DNA from: Micavibrio sp.
Lineage (GTDB): Bacteria > Pseudomonadota > Alphaproteobacteria > Micavibrionales > Micavibrionaceae
Direction: 5' to 3'
Length of the DNA: 43,670 bases
Assembly: GCA_002687495.1 (NCBI GenBank)
Contig: NZAJ01000025.1
Span: 1 to 43,670 of the forward strand
Below the pieces are notes generated by a model. The model was not told the origin of the DNA, ran no database searches, and saw only the letters and a list, made by a program, of their open reading frames with translations. The position numbers and the translations under genes were made by a program. This document shows, one piece after another, positions 25,537-32,538 of the stretch; position 1 is the first letter of the stretch, and each line of letters starts with the position of its first letter.

Positions 25537-26073
25537 TTATTTTTTACGGAATTTATCGAGAGAGATCACTTCACCGCTGATGCCTTTAGACGAACTTCCG
25601 CCACCATTGCCGCCATCATCTGGGCCATCATCATCGCTGCCGTCACTTCCATCAAGCTCATCCAATAGAGCAAGATCAGCATCCTCCATCGCATCACCTA
25701 GCGGCTGGAACTGCAACGCAAAATTCACAGAAGGATCTGCAAAAATGCTAATTGAAGCTAAAGGAATCTCAAGCATCTCAGGTACATTATTGAATGACAA
25801 ACGCACTTTTAAAAGCTCATCATCAACACTTAAGTCTGAGAACTGATATTGAAGAACAATCGTCATCTCACCCGGATAGCGCTCACGCAAGTAATCTGGA
25901 ATTTTCACCCCAGGATAGTCCGTTAAGAATGTAATATAGAAATGGTGTTCACCCGGCATAGCACCTTGGTCACCGTGATACTCTATAACTTCTTCAATAG
26001 ATGATTTCACAACACCGCGAAGCGCTGTTTCAACCAATCTATCATATCTCAATATATCTTCATCATGTGTCAT
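25537..26073 (-). CDS. sspB: SspB-type ClpXP adaptor
   Basis: Adaptor that binds ssrA-tagged proteins and hands them to ClpXP. The 178 residues match the alphaproteobacterial family: LRYDRLVETALRGVVK, MPGEHHFYITFLT, PDYLRERYPGEMTIVLQYQF and ADPSVNFALQF form the tag-binding domain. A long Asp/Gly-rich linker (about 130-165) follows, then a C-terminal ISLDKFRKK segment that would be the ClpX-docking motif. Upstream in-frame codons to 26124 lack similarity, so Met 26073 is used. The permuted tmRNA gene whose tag it should recognise lies about 0.9 kb away on the same strand, separated by one membrane-protein gene. Confidence 0.9.
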   Translation of the reverse strand: MTHDEDILRYDRLVETALRGVVKSSIEEVIEYHGDQGAMPGEHHFYITFLTDYPGVKIPDYLRERYPGEMTIVLQYQFSDLSVDDELLKVRLSFNNVPEMLEIPLASISIFADPSVNFALQFQPLGDAMEDADLALLDELDGSDGSDDDGPDDGGNGGGSSSKGISGEVISLDKFRKK

Positions 26074-26159
26074 CGTAAGTTTATGTTTCGCAATATTTGA
26101 GCCACAAATCAATAGCTCATACAAAAAATTAATAGCTTATATACAGCCCACAAAAAGCA

Positions 26160-26813
26160 TTAAATCTGCTTACTAATATGAGGCGGATTGAGCTTCTCAT
26201 AGAGTTTCTCAGAAAAACGCGCCCTTTCAAGCATAAGGCTTATAACAACTATGACCAACCCTAAAGCAAAACAGCTTAGAAAATGTCGTACCAATCTCGC
26301 TTGCTCTTTGCGCTCTAAATCAGAAAGCTTAATTGAAACATATAGCGCGATTAACCCAACTAACAAGCTCACTATACATACAATAACACCAATAATCATG
26401 GCAACCGGAGCGCCAATTGATGGCGCAAAGCCAATATAAATAAAATAACCCAAAGCCAATAACATCGCTGAAAAGCACGCCGCACCAACCATCATAACGA
26501 TCAATATTTTTAATTCACTTATAACGCCGCTTGCACCAAAACGCATAAAAACCAGACCAATAACACCAGCCAGAAAGACAAGCTCAATCCATACACTGAA
26601 AACACCAACATTCACCCCACCATAAAGAGCCGAGGCACACGCTATTAAGAAAAACCCTCTATAAAAACTCGATTTAATATTGCAATATAAGCAGCTACGA
26701 AAAGCGCAGCGACTAAAAGCCAAATATAAAAATGGCTGCATACAGAATAAAATTGCCAGAAATATACAAGCCCAATTAAACAGCTCTGGAATATCAAATA
26801 TCGCTTCACTCAT
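26160..26813 (-). CDS. hypothetical membrane protein
   Basis: 217 residues, not recognised. Six or so hydrophobic segments alternate with short polar turns (for example WACIFLAILFCMQPFLYLAF, IELVFLAGVIGLVFMRF, ILIVMMVGAACFSAMLLALG, MIIGVIVCIVSLLVGLIAL, FALGLVIVVISLML), with a short acidic N-terminus and a basic C-terminal tail. An unusual cysteine cluster (SRCAFRSCLYCNIK) follows the first helix and could be a metal or disulfide site. It lies between the tmRNA gene and sspB on the same strand, 87 bases upstream of sspB. Confidence 0.65.
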   Translation of the reverse strand: MSEAIFDIPELFNWACIFLAILFCMQPFLYLAFSRCAFRSCLYCNIKSSFYRGFFLIACASALYGGVNVGVFSVWIELVFLAGVIGLVFMRFGASGVISELKILIVMMVGAACFSAMLLALGYFIYIGFAPSIGAPVAMIIGVIVCIVSLLVGLIALYVSIKLSDLERKEQARLVRHFLSCFALGLVIVVISLMLERARFSEKLYEKLNPPHISKQI

Positions 26814-26849
26814 TTCTTAAGCTTAGCATATATATAAAAGAAAAGATGA

Positions 26850-26883
26850 AAAATGCCTGCACTTCTGTTGCTAGGTAGCAGGC
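26850..26883 (-). terminator. terminator of ssrA
   Basis: Minus-strand GCCTGC (26878-26883) pairs with GCAGGC (26855-26860), followed by ATTTTTC. A six-bp GC-rich stem with a T run ends the tmRNA precursor. Confidence 0.7.
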
Positions 26884-27270
26884 GCACCCCACTATAGGGA
26901 CGTTAATCCCTAAGAATCATTTGTAGCTGTAAAAACTGCTCAATTAAGCAGCGATTTTACCTTCACCTTCAACAACAGAGTTGTCGTTAGCTGCTACGAA
27001 CGCAAAGTTATCGTTTGCATTTATAATATTGACCCGGTAACGGCGGTATCATGCCGAACGCCGCAATATGCCTTTATTACGCGTGTCGATCCTGTTTCAG
27101 CCCCAATGTCTACAACCAATCTCAGAAGCACCCTTCCAAGAGGCGGCGACCGCCGCCCGCGAAACGTTTCGCGCTAGTTATAAATGGTGGAGCTGCCGGG
27201 TACTGCCCCCGGGTCCACGAACGCCTATTCCGCATCCACGTCTAGCGTCATAGTCGGAGAAATCCCCGAC
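26851..27270 (-). ncRNA. ssrA: permuted two-piece tmRNA
   Basis: Rescues stalled ribosomes. On the minus strand the acceptor part comes first: CCCGG pairs around a GGCAGTA T-loop, then CAGCTCCACCA ends at 27185. A spacer of about 80 bases with two strong palindromes follows. The coding part then begins GGGGCTGAAACAGGATCGAC at 27104; its 5' GGGGCTG pairs with CAGCTCC as the acceptor stem. The tag frame starts at GCA 27018 and stops at TAA 26944. This order, acceptor half before coding half, is the alphaproteobacterial circularly permuted form whose spacer is removed. Consensus promoter boxes precede it and a hairpin terminator ends it. Confidence 0.93.
26944..27018 (-). CDS. tmRNA tag reading frame (24 codons)
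   Basis: Starts at the GCA resume codon and encodes ANDNFAFVA, then a second ANDN followed by SVVEGEGKIAA and a TAA stop. With the alanine carried by tmRNA itself, the tag would contain AANDN twice. The IAA end suits ClpXP. Alphaproteobacterial tags I know are shorter, about 12-14 residues with one ANDN. Confidence 0.88.
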   Translation of the reverse strand, partial: ANDNFAFVAANDNSVVEGEGKIAA

Positions 27271-27276
27271 AAACCC

Positions 27277-27305
27277 ATTATAGTGCGCCTATATTGAAAG
27301 ATCAA
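27277..27305 (-). promoter_or_regulatory. sigma70-type promoter of ssrA
   Basis: On the minus strand TTGATC (27300-27305) and a perfect TATAAT (27277-27282) are separated by 17 bases. Transcription should begin near 27270. Confidence 0.85.
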
Positions 27306-27320
27306 AAAGATAAATAATTT

Positions 27321-28163
27321 TTATGCGATTGCCGGGTTAAAACCACCAAAATCGAAACCAGAATTTTTATCGTCACCTCGATGCGTGATCGCCACAACAT
27401 TTCGTGGCTGAACATCTTGCGCATTATCTTGCACAAGCGCAACCGCCGCACGCTCCTGCTTAGCAATGGCACGAACCATCTCTTTTTGAAGCGATATCAA
27501 GTTCTTAGTACTTGGCGCTTCAAAATAGCGAATATCATTTTGCATTTGACGAATATTGAGGCCCAAACTCGCAACCTCTTCTGGTGTAAAGACATCTGCT
27601 ACATGCGCAATCTTTGCAAAATGCGTTCTAAGCTGAGCAGAATATTTCTCTGCTGCCGCACCCATCGCATTTAATTCCAGCACACCATTTTCAATGCCAT
27701 GCGCAAAATGGATACGTGCCTGATGCGTAATATTTAAACCAGATAACTCGGCACCATGAAAGTCAGCAAGGTTACCCAGCGCCTTATCAGATGGAGACAT
27801 TGCAGCCAAAATCACATCATTCGCATTTTCAAAACCTAAGCTTGAGCGAAAATCCTTTGAAAACGGCTTATAATCACCAACCGAGCTGCGCACTTGCGCC
27901 AAGTCTTCTTTTTCCAAGCCATGAGGTTTGAACAAATTTTCATGCAAAATCCCTAGCACCTCTACATCAGCACCATTATAAACGCTATGCAAATAAAGCT
28001 CACCCAACTCATGTTGAAAATTATTGCCCTTGAAGTTAGAAAAATCATAATCCTCAAATATGCGCTCTAAAACTGATAGCGCTTGCTGTGGCTGTTTCTC
28101 TATAACATCAAACATACGTTGGAGCTGATACTCCATCAAACTACGCGTCAATTCGCTTTGCAT
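27321..28163 (-). CDS. hypothetical protein
   Basis: 280 residues with no recognised domain and no signal peptide or membrane segment. It looks mostly helical, with an N-terminal helix (LTRSLMEYQLQRMFDVIEKQ), a middle segment FHGAELSGLNITHQARIHFAHG, and a Gln/Lys-rich helix (NLISLQKEMVRAIAKQERAAVALVQD) before a glycine/asparagine-rich tail ending GFDFGGFNPAIA. It ends about 15 bases upstream of the ssrA promoter on the same strand and stands divergent from thyA across 218 AT-rich bases. Likely cytoplasmic; function unknown. Confidence 0.7.
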   Translation of the reverse strand: MQSELTRSLMEYQLQRMFDVIEKQPQQALSVLERIFEDYDFSNFKGNNFQHELGELYLHSVYNGADVEVLGILHENLFKPHGLEKEDLAQVRSSVGDYKPFSKDFRSSLGFENANDVILAAMSPSDKALGNLADFHGAELSGLNITHQARIHFAHGIENGVLELNAMGAAAEKYSAQLRTHFAKIAHVADVFTPEEVASLGLNIRQMQNDIRYFEAPSTKNLISLQKEMVRAIAKQERAAVALVQDNAQDVQPRNVVAITHRGDDKNSGFDFGGFNPAIA

Positions 28164-28381
28164 TTCTAAACCATTCTTTATGCGTTACTCAAAAAACGCT
28201 GCGAACCTAGCCCATGCTATTAATTAAGTCAAATAATATATTATTTATAACTTATATTTTTGCACATCCCATATTTTTGGGGAGTATATAAGCTAAAACC
28301 ATCCCACACCCTTTCCATAGATAATGAATCACCCCATATTGAACCCATCAATAAAAACCAATTAATAAGCAAAAGAGTATT

Positions 28382-29176
28382 ATGAGAGAATATCTAGATT
28401 TAATGCGTCATGTCATGGAAACTGGCAAAGATAAAGAAGACCGTACAGGTACAGGCACACGCTCAGTCTTTGGCTACCAAATGCGCTTCGATCTCTCTAA
28501 AGGCTTCCCGCTTGTAACAACAAAAAAATGCCACCTCAAATCCATCATCCATGAATTACTCTGGTTTATCGCTGGTGACACAAATATCAAATACCTAAAA
28601 GAAAATGGTGTTCGCATATGGGATGAATGGGCTGATGAGAATGGTGATTTAGGCCCCGTCTATGGTGAGCAATGGCGTAGTTGGAAAACAGCTAACGGCA
28701 GCACAATCGATCAGCTCGCCAATGTCGTTGAGCAAATTAAAAATAACCCAGATAGTCGCCGCCTTCTCGTGGTTGCCTTTAATCCTGGCGTTGTAGACGA
28801 GATGGCTCTACCACCTTGCCATGCCTTCTTCCAGTTCTATGTTGCAGATGGCAAACTCTCCTGCCAACTATACCAACGCTCAGCCGACATATTCCTTGGC
28901 GTCCCCTTCAACATTGCTTCTTACGCTCTGCTAACGATGATGATCGCACAAGTTACTGGTTTGAAAGCTGGCGAATTCGTTCATACATTTGGTGACGCAC
29001 ATCTATATTCCAACCACCTAGAACAAGCTGGTCTACAGCTCACACGCGAGCCATATCCTCTTCCAACCATGAAAATCAACCCGGATGTTAAGTCTATTTT
29101 TGATTTTAAATTCGAAGATTTCGAACTTGTTGACTACCAAGCGCACCCACACATAAAAGCACCCGTTGCTGTGTAG
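28382..29176 (+). CDS. thyA: thymidylate synthase
   Basis: Makes dTMP from dUMP with methylene-tetrahydrofolate, giving dihydrofolate. The 264 residues equal the E. coli length. Motifs seen: [46 protein letters not shown], the nucleophile in [10 protein letters not shown] (Cys146), [20 protein letters not shown] and [12 protein letters not shown]. It leads the folate group of this window (folB and folA downstream) but is followed first by two CsrA-like genes. AAAAGAG precedes the ATG. A promoter for the next gene starts 3 bases after its stop codon. Confidence 0.97.
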   Translation: MREYLDLMRHVMETGKDKEDRTGTGTRSVFGYQMRFDLSKGFPLVTTKKCHLKSIIHELLWFIAGDTNIKYLKENGVRIWDEWADENGDLGPVYGEQWRSWKTANGSTIDQLANVVEQIKNNPDSRRLLVVAFNPGVVDEMALPPCHAFFQFYVADGKLSCQLYQRSADIFLGVPFNIASYALLTMMIAQVTGLKAGEFVHTFGDAHLYSNHLEQAGLQLTREPYPLPTMKINPDVKSIFDFKFEDFELVDYQAHPHIKAPVAV

Positions 29177-29178
29177 AC

Positions 29179-29207
29179 TTGACATAACCTAAATTAATAC
29201 TTATACC
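29179..29207 (+). promoter_or_regulatory. promoter of the first CsrA-like gene
   Basis: TTGACA at 29179-29184, 17-base spacer, TATACC at 29202-29207, directly after the thyA stop codon. The second CsrA-like gene has the same boxes with the same spacing. Confidence 0.7.
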
Positions 29208-29254
29208 CTGCCCCCAAATAAACATAACGGCAGCACAACTATTTAAGGGTATAA
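29201..29254 (+). promoter_or_regulatory. inverted repeat able to hide the ribosome binding site of CsrA-like gene A
   Basis: TTATACCCT (29201-29209) is the exact complement of AGGGTATAA (29246-29254), which contains the ribosome binding site. The left arm lies in the -10 box, so the pairing would form only in transcripts reading through from thyA, while a transcript from the local promoter would be open. Confidence 0.5.
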
Positions 29255-29255
29255 A

Positions 29256-29789
29256 ATGCAAGTTTTTGAAACAACGTCAGGCGATGAAATCGTAATAGGC
29301 GATCAAGCCAAAATACAGATCGGTGTACACGAACAAAACAACAAACCTAGATTCATCACAACTTCAAAGCTTCCAATTTATCGCGAAGAAATAAGAGATA
29401 AAATATTTAGTAAGCACGGCGCATTAGCCAAAGAGTTCAATGCACAACAAGAAGAAGAAGGCCGTTTAGTTTTAAACAGATATTTTGGCGAACGCTTCTT
29501 CATAGGAAGCTATGAAAAGCCTATCATAATAACTCACCTCAAAACGACAAAAGAGGAACAACAAAAAGGCATTATAAAAGTAGGCGTTGAAACCTGCGGT
29601 GAGCTTAAAATAGAGCACAATAAAGGGAACTTCCCCCAAAGAACACATTCTCACACTCCACAAACAGAAAGAGTAGCAAGCCTTAGCACGCCTTTCTCTA
29701 AAAACAGAGCTAACGAACAGCCTAAAAAGCCAACAGCCATTGTCGTTAAGCCGCGTAAAAGAAAACTAGAATTACCCGGCAATGAATAA
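29256..29789 (+). CDS. tandem CsrA-like protein A
   Basis: 177 residues holding two CsrA-like halves. Half 1 (1-50): GDEIVIGDQAKIQIG and, at the end, LPIYREEIRDKIF, matching the beta5 VxVHREEIYQRI of CsrA with its RNA-binding arginine (Arg43). Half 2 (70-122): LVLNRYFGERFFIG, matching CsrA beta1 LILTRRVGETLMIG with the key arginine (Arg75), then GIIKVGVETCGELKIEH, where the beta5 arginine is gone. In half 1 the beta1 arginine is missing (VFETTSGD). A helical linker with GALAKEF joins them; a basic tail (KPRKRK) follows. Since CsrA sites combine beta1 of one chain with beta5 of the other, one complete site is predicted per chain. AAGGG lies 7 bases before the ATG. Confidence 0.72.
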   Translation: MQVFETTSGDEIVIGDQAKIQIGVHEQNNKPRFITTSKLPIYREEIRDKIFSKHGALAKEFNAQQEEEGRLVLNRYFGERFFIGSYEKPIIITHLKTTKEEQQKGIIKVGVETCGELKIEHNKGNFPQRTHSHTPQTERVASLSTPFSKNRANEQPKKPTAIVVKPRKRKLELPGNE

Positions 29790-29816
29790 CATCTTTAACA
29801 TAGAGTTAGCTATCAT

Positions 29817-29853
29817 GAGGTTAAAGGTAGCCATCAAAACCACCTTTAACCTC
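29817..29853. terminator. 12-bp perfect hairpin between the two CsrA-like genes
   Basis: GAGGTTAAAGGT (29817-29828) and ACCTTTAACCTC (29842-29853) form a perfect stem with a 13-base loop. No T run follows on the plus strand, so it may be a weak terminator, a processing site or an mRNA 3'-end stabiliser. Confidence 0.5.
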
Positions 29854-29866
29854 TATACACCAAAAG

Positions 29867-29895
29867 TTGACATAACGGTGAAGTCTACATATACC
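29867..29895 (+). promoter_or_regulatory. promoter of the second CsrA-like gene
   Basis: TTGACA at 29867-29872, 17-base spacer, TATACC at 29890-29895. Both boxes and the TTGACATAAC context repeat those before the first CsrA-like gene. Confidence 0.7.
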
Positions 29896-29931
29896 CTTCA
29901 CTAGAAAAGTTTAGCTATAATTGAGAAAAAT

Positions 29932-30396
29932 ATGCGTAATCTAAGAGTTAAAATAGGTGATGAAATTACAATTGGTGATCAAGCAACATTGCGAGTAATA
30001 GAACCGCCAGCCAAATATAAAGGCGAGCTGCAATTAGAAATAGAGTCTAAAGATGCGGTTTTACGCGGCGAATATCGCAAAGGTATACTGCAGAACCCAA
30101 ATATCTCAAAAGGTGATTTGGCAAAAAAATTCGAATCATCAACCGAGCTACGAACGATCAATTTCACACGATTGGTAGGACAACGCCTATATATAGGAGA
30201 TGAAAAAAATCCAACTATCATCAAAAGACTAGAGCAAGAAAATGAATGGATAAGAATAGGTATTGCTGCGCCAAAACATCTGAAAATTACATTCAAAAAA
30301 GCCAGCGAAAAATATACTAAACAGTTAACAACACCACATAGCCCCAGCCACGCCGATAGTAAATTTAAGCCACCTACTAATGAAGGACATAGCTAA
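29932..30396 (+). CDS. tandem CsrA-like protein B
   Basis: 154 residues, paralogue of protein A. Half 1 (1-50): VKIGDEITIGDQATLRV, then ESKDAVLRGEYRKG, keeping the beta5-type arginine (Arg45) but not the beta1 arginine at the usual place. Half 2 (about 76-124): INFTRLVGQRLYIGD keeps the beta1 arginine (Arg80), followed by WIRIGIAAPKHLKITF, a near-consensus CsrA RIGIxAP motif whose following beta5 arginine is replaced by Phe121. The linker GDLAKKF matches GALAKEF of protein A. The C-terminal tail is Lys/Thr/Ser/Pro-rich. Only a weak ribosome binding site (GAGA) is seen. The RIGIAAP stretch makes the family assignment clearer here than in protein A; function is inferred from fold. Confidence 0.75.
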   Translation: MRNLRVKIGDEITIGDQATLRVIEPPAKYKGELQLEIESKDAVLRGEYRKGILQNPNISKGDLAKKFESSTELRTINFTRLVGQRLYIGDEKNPTIIKRLEQENEWIRIGIAAPKHLKITFKKASEKYTKQLTTPHSPSHADSKFKPPTNEGHS

Positions 30397-30419
30397 AAGA
30401 CACCATCGAGCGCTTTAAG

Positions 30420-30809
30420 CTAACCCCAATCTGAACGCTTAGTATAAATCTCAACACCAGCTCCTTGATCTTTACCAAAAACATCAAGCTTACGAATTGA
30501 TGCACGGCACGCCAAAACAGGCGCGAACGTAAAACATAAATCAACAAGCTCTTTAAGATAATCCTCAATGAGGCTTACCTGCTCACGCCCTGCCCACGCA
30601 GTAATCGCTTCATAGAGCACCGCATAATCAATAATAGTATCTAAATTAACCGTCTTGAGATAAGCAGCAGGATCAGCATAAAGCTCAACATCAACAAGAG
30701 CACGTTGCGGCGCTTGTTTTTCATGGTCATAAATACCAATTCTCAAAGGCACCTCAACAGAGTCGAGGAAAATTTTCACATATGAAGATGCAGGGCTATT
30801 TTTTTCCAT
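30420..30809 (-). CDS. folB: dihydroneopterin aldolase
   Basis: 129 residues of the tunnelling-fold FolB family, which releases glycolaldehyde from dihydroneopterin in folate synthesis and can also epimerise it. Motifs: VKIFLDSVEVPLRIGIYDHEK, QRALVDVELYAD, TIIDYAVLYEAI and SLIEDYLKELVDLCF with the active-site glutamate, then RKLDVFGKD. It is convergent with CsrA-like gene B and divergent from folA, with nearly touching starts. The KxxxF pterin tail of other FolBs is diverged. Confidence 0.82.
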   Translation of the reverse strand: MEKNSPASSYVKIFLDSVEVPLRIGIYDHEKQAPQRALVDVELYADPAAYLKTVNLDTIIDYAVLYEAITAWAGREQVSLIEDYLKELVDLCFTFAPVLACRASIRKLDVFGKDQGAGVEIYTKRSDWG

Positions 30810-30831
30810 GAGTTTGACTTATATAGAAACT

Positions 30832-31428
30832 ATGACTGATAGCAACCCTGATATTAAACTCTCATCCATTGTCTGCATCGCGAAGAATAATGCGATTGGC
30901 AAAGACAACGCGATGATCTGGCACATCCCAGAGGATCTAAAACATTTCAAGCGCACCACGCTAGGCAAACCCATTATCATGGGCCGCAAGAGCTATGAAG
31001 CACTAGGCAAAGCCCTGCCCGGACGCGCAAATATCATTATATCTCGCAGCTACGACGCACTGCCCGAAGGTGAACCTACGCAAGTTTTCAAAGATATGGA
31101 AGCCGAAGGCGATGAAATTAACAGCGGCACATCAACTCATAAAGTGCAATCAATTGAGGACGCCATAAAGCTCGCCAAAGCCATCGCTCAAAAAGATGGA
31201 CAAGACGAAATCTTCATTACTGGCGGCGGGCAAATCTACGCCGAAACATTACCTATAACCGAGCGCCTATATGTCACAATATTGGATAGAGAATATGACG
31301 CCGACACATTTTTCCCGCAAATAAACTGGGATGAATGGGATATTAAAGAGCAGCGCCCACACCCTGCAGAAAACGAAAAAGACCGCCCTTCCTGCACTTT
31401 TTATACCCTAGAAAGGAAAGCATCATGA
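30832..31428 (+). CDS. folA: dihydrofolate reductase
   Basis: Reduces dihydrofolate, regenerating the cofactor used by thyA. Seen in order: SSIVCIAKNNAIGKDNAMIWHIPEDLKHFKRTT, GKPIIMGRKSYEALGKALPGRANIIISR, and EIFITGGGQIYAETLP, the NADPH and folate site motifs of FolA. The frame opens at 30808, but that ATG overlaps the folB start codon; Met 30832 leaves 22 bases between the genes and begins just before the first strand, so I prefer it. About 199 residues, longer than E. coli (159) because of an insertion around PTQVFKDMEAEGDEINSGTS. Its stop overlaps the rhodanese start (ATGA). Confidence 0.93.
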   Translation: MTDSNPDIKLSSIVCIAKNNAIGKDNAMIWHIPEDLKHFKRTTLGKPIIMGRKSYEALGKALPGRANIIISRSYDALPEGEPTQVFKDMEAEGDEINSGTSTHKVQSIEDAIKLAKAIAQKDGQDEIFITGGGQIYAETLPITERLYVTILDREYDADTFFPQINWDEWDIKEQRPHPAENEKDRPSCTFYTLERKAS

Positions 31429-31934
31429 GCAGACAAAATATCACAGCCCTAGAAGCTGATAAAATCCTCAAAACTGGCGAAGCCCTACTTATTGATGTCC
31501 GTCAGCCAGAAGAATTTAAAGAGCGCCATATCCCATATGCGATATCACTGCCCCTTGATACAATTAAAGATGATTTTAAAAAATTAGAAATTCCGGCAAC
31601 AAGAAAGCTTATATTTCAATGCCTAAAAGGTAAGCGCGGTGAAATGGCATGCGCAGCAATAAGCGAAACCTATGACATGCCAAATGAAATTTACAACATC
31701 GAAGGCGGTATTGGCGCTTGGGAAGAAGCAGGCCTTCCTATAATTGGCAGTAAAAGCGATAAAATATCAATCTTTAGACAAGTCCAAATCATCGCAGGCG
31801 GATTGGTCTTCTTGAGTGTCGCTGCTGGCGCATCTTGGATTGCAGGCATCATTGGTGTAGCCCTAGCTTTTGCTGGCGCCACTGGGTTCTGTGGCCTCGC
31901 CATGGCCCTGCAAAAAGCCCCTTGGAATAAATAA
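31425..31934 (+). CDS. membrane-anchored rhodanese (YgaP-like)
   Basis: 169 residues. An N-terminal rhodanese domain (about 5-105) has LLIDVRQPEEF and the active-site loop CLKGKRG with Cys66, a sulfur-transferase P-loop, then GGIGAWEEAGLPI. A DUF2892-like C-terminal half has two hydrophobic helices (about 115-160, VQIIAGGLVFLSVAAGASW and IIGVALAFAGATGFCGLAMAL), as in E. coli YgaP, with a second cysteine. It overlaps folA by four bases (ATGA) and has a strong GAAAGGAAA site, so the two are translationally coupled. Role may be persulfide handling; any link to folate is not evident. Confidence 0.85.
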   Translation: MSRQNITALEADKILKTGEALLIDVRQPEEFKERHIPYAISLPLDTIKDDFKKLEIPATRKLIFQCLKGKRGEMACAAISETYDMPNEIYNIEGGIGAWEEAGLPIIGSKSDKISIFRQVQIIAGGLVFLSVAAGASWIAGIIGVALAFAGATGFCGLAMALQKAPWNK

Positions 31935-31945
31935 GTAAAAATTGA

Positions 31946-32515
31946 TTAGCTTGGCCCTGAAAAGAGATCATATAAAATATGCTCTGGCTCAATCTTGCAT
32001 TGTTCAGAAGAACCAATACAAAATTGCTTATACAGATCACGTAAAGCAAGAGCTTTAGGGTTTCTTTTCATCCAAAAATCACGTCCCTTAGGTTCTAGCA
32101 TAACAGGACTTGGCTTAAGCTTCACACCTATTGGCTCTAGAACACGATCAACGTGATCATGCAACTCTCGCCCAATTCCGACGCCGATATAATCAGCATT
32201 TAGCATACGTACATCATCAATAAAAACTTGACCACTTCTGGGCTTTTTCACATGAGCGTATCCAATAAGCGGTATATCATCATATGGATGCACCACCGAT
32301 ATTATAACATTACTTTTCCTATCGAACCTTTGCTTAATTAAAACATCATCTCCGCGGGTCGTTCTAAATATATACTCAGCATTATCAGAAATATCCTTTG
32401 AGAATACTTCTTTATAATCCCTATAACTAATTGAGTTAGAGCCTAAAAAATGTTTTTTTACATCATTAAAGCTTATGGACAGAGAGCCACGCGTCATTTC
32501 GATATCGTTAAGCAT
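31946..32515 (-). CDS. hypothetical protein with GNAT-like motif
   Basis: 189 residues, not firmly recognised. The middle reads VIISVVHPYDDIPLIGYAHV, then VFIDDVRMLNADYIGVGIGRELHDHVDRVL; the GVGIGRELHDHV stretch resembles motif A (acetyl-CoA pyrophosphate loop) of GNAT acyltransferases, followed by FWMKRNP as in the later GNAT strand. The N-terminal 60 residues and C-terminal LYKQFCIGSSEQCKIE have no match I know. It is convergent with the rhodanese (11-base gap) and lies just downstream of mrp on the same strand. Acyltransferase activity is only a guess. Confidence 0.6.
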   Translation of the reverse strand: MLNDIEMTRGSLSISFNDVKKHFLGSNSISYRDYKEVFSKDISDNAEYIFRTTRGDDVLIKQRFDRKSNVIISVVHPYDDIPLIGYAHVKKPRSGQVFIDDVRMLNADYIGVGIGRELHDHVDRVLEPIGVKLKPSPVMLEPKGRDFWMKRNPKALALRDLYKQFCIGSSEQCKIEPEHILYDLFSGPS

Positions 32516-32538
32516 AATAATCTATAACAGAGTAGGTG

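Noticed and set aside
27051-27253. Two overlapping ORFs of 61-64 codons on the plus strand
   Set aside because: They lie antisense to the permuted tmRNA; the open frames follow from its GC-rich hairpins.
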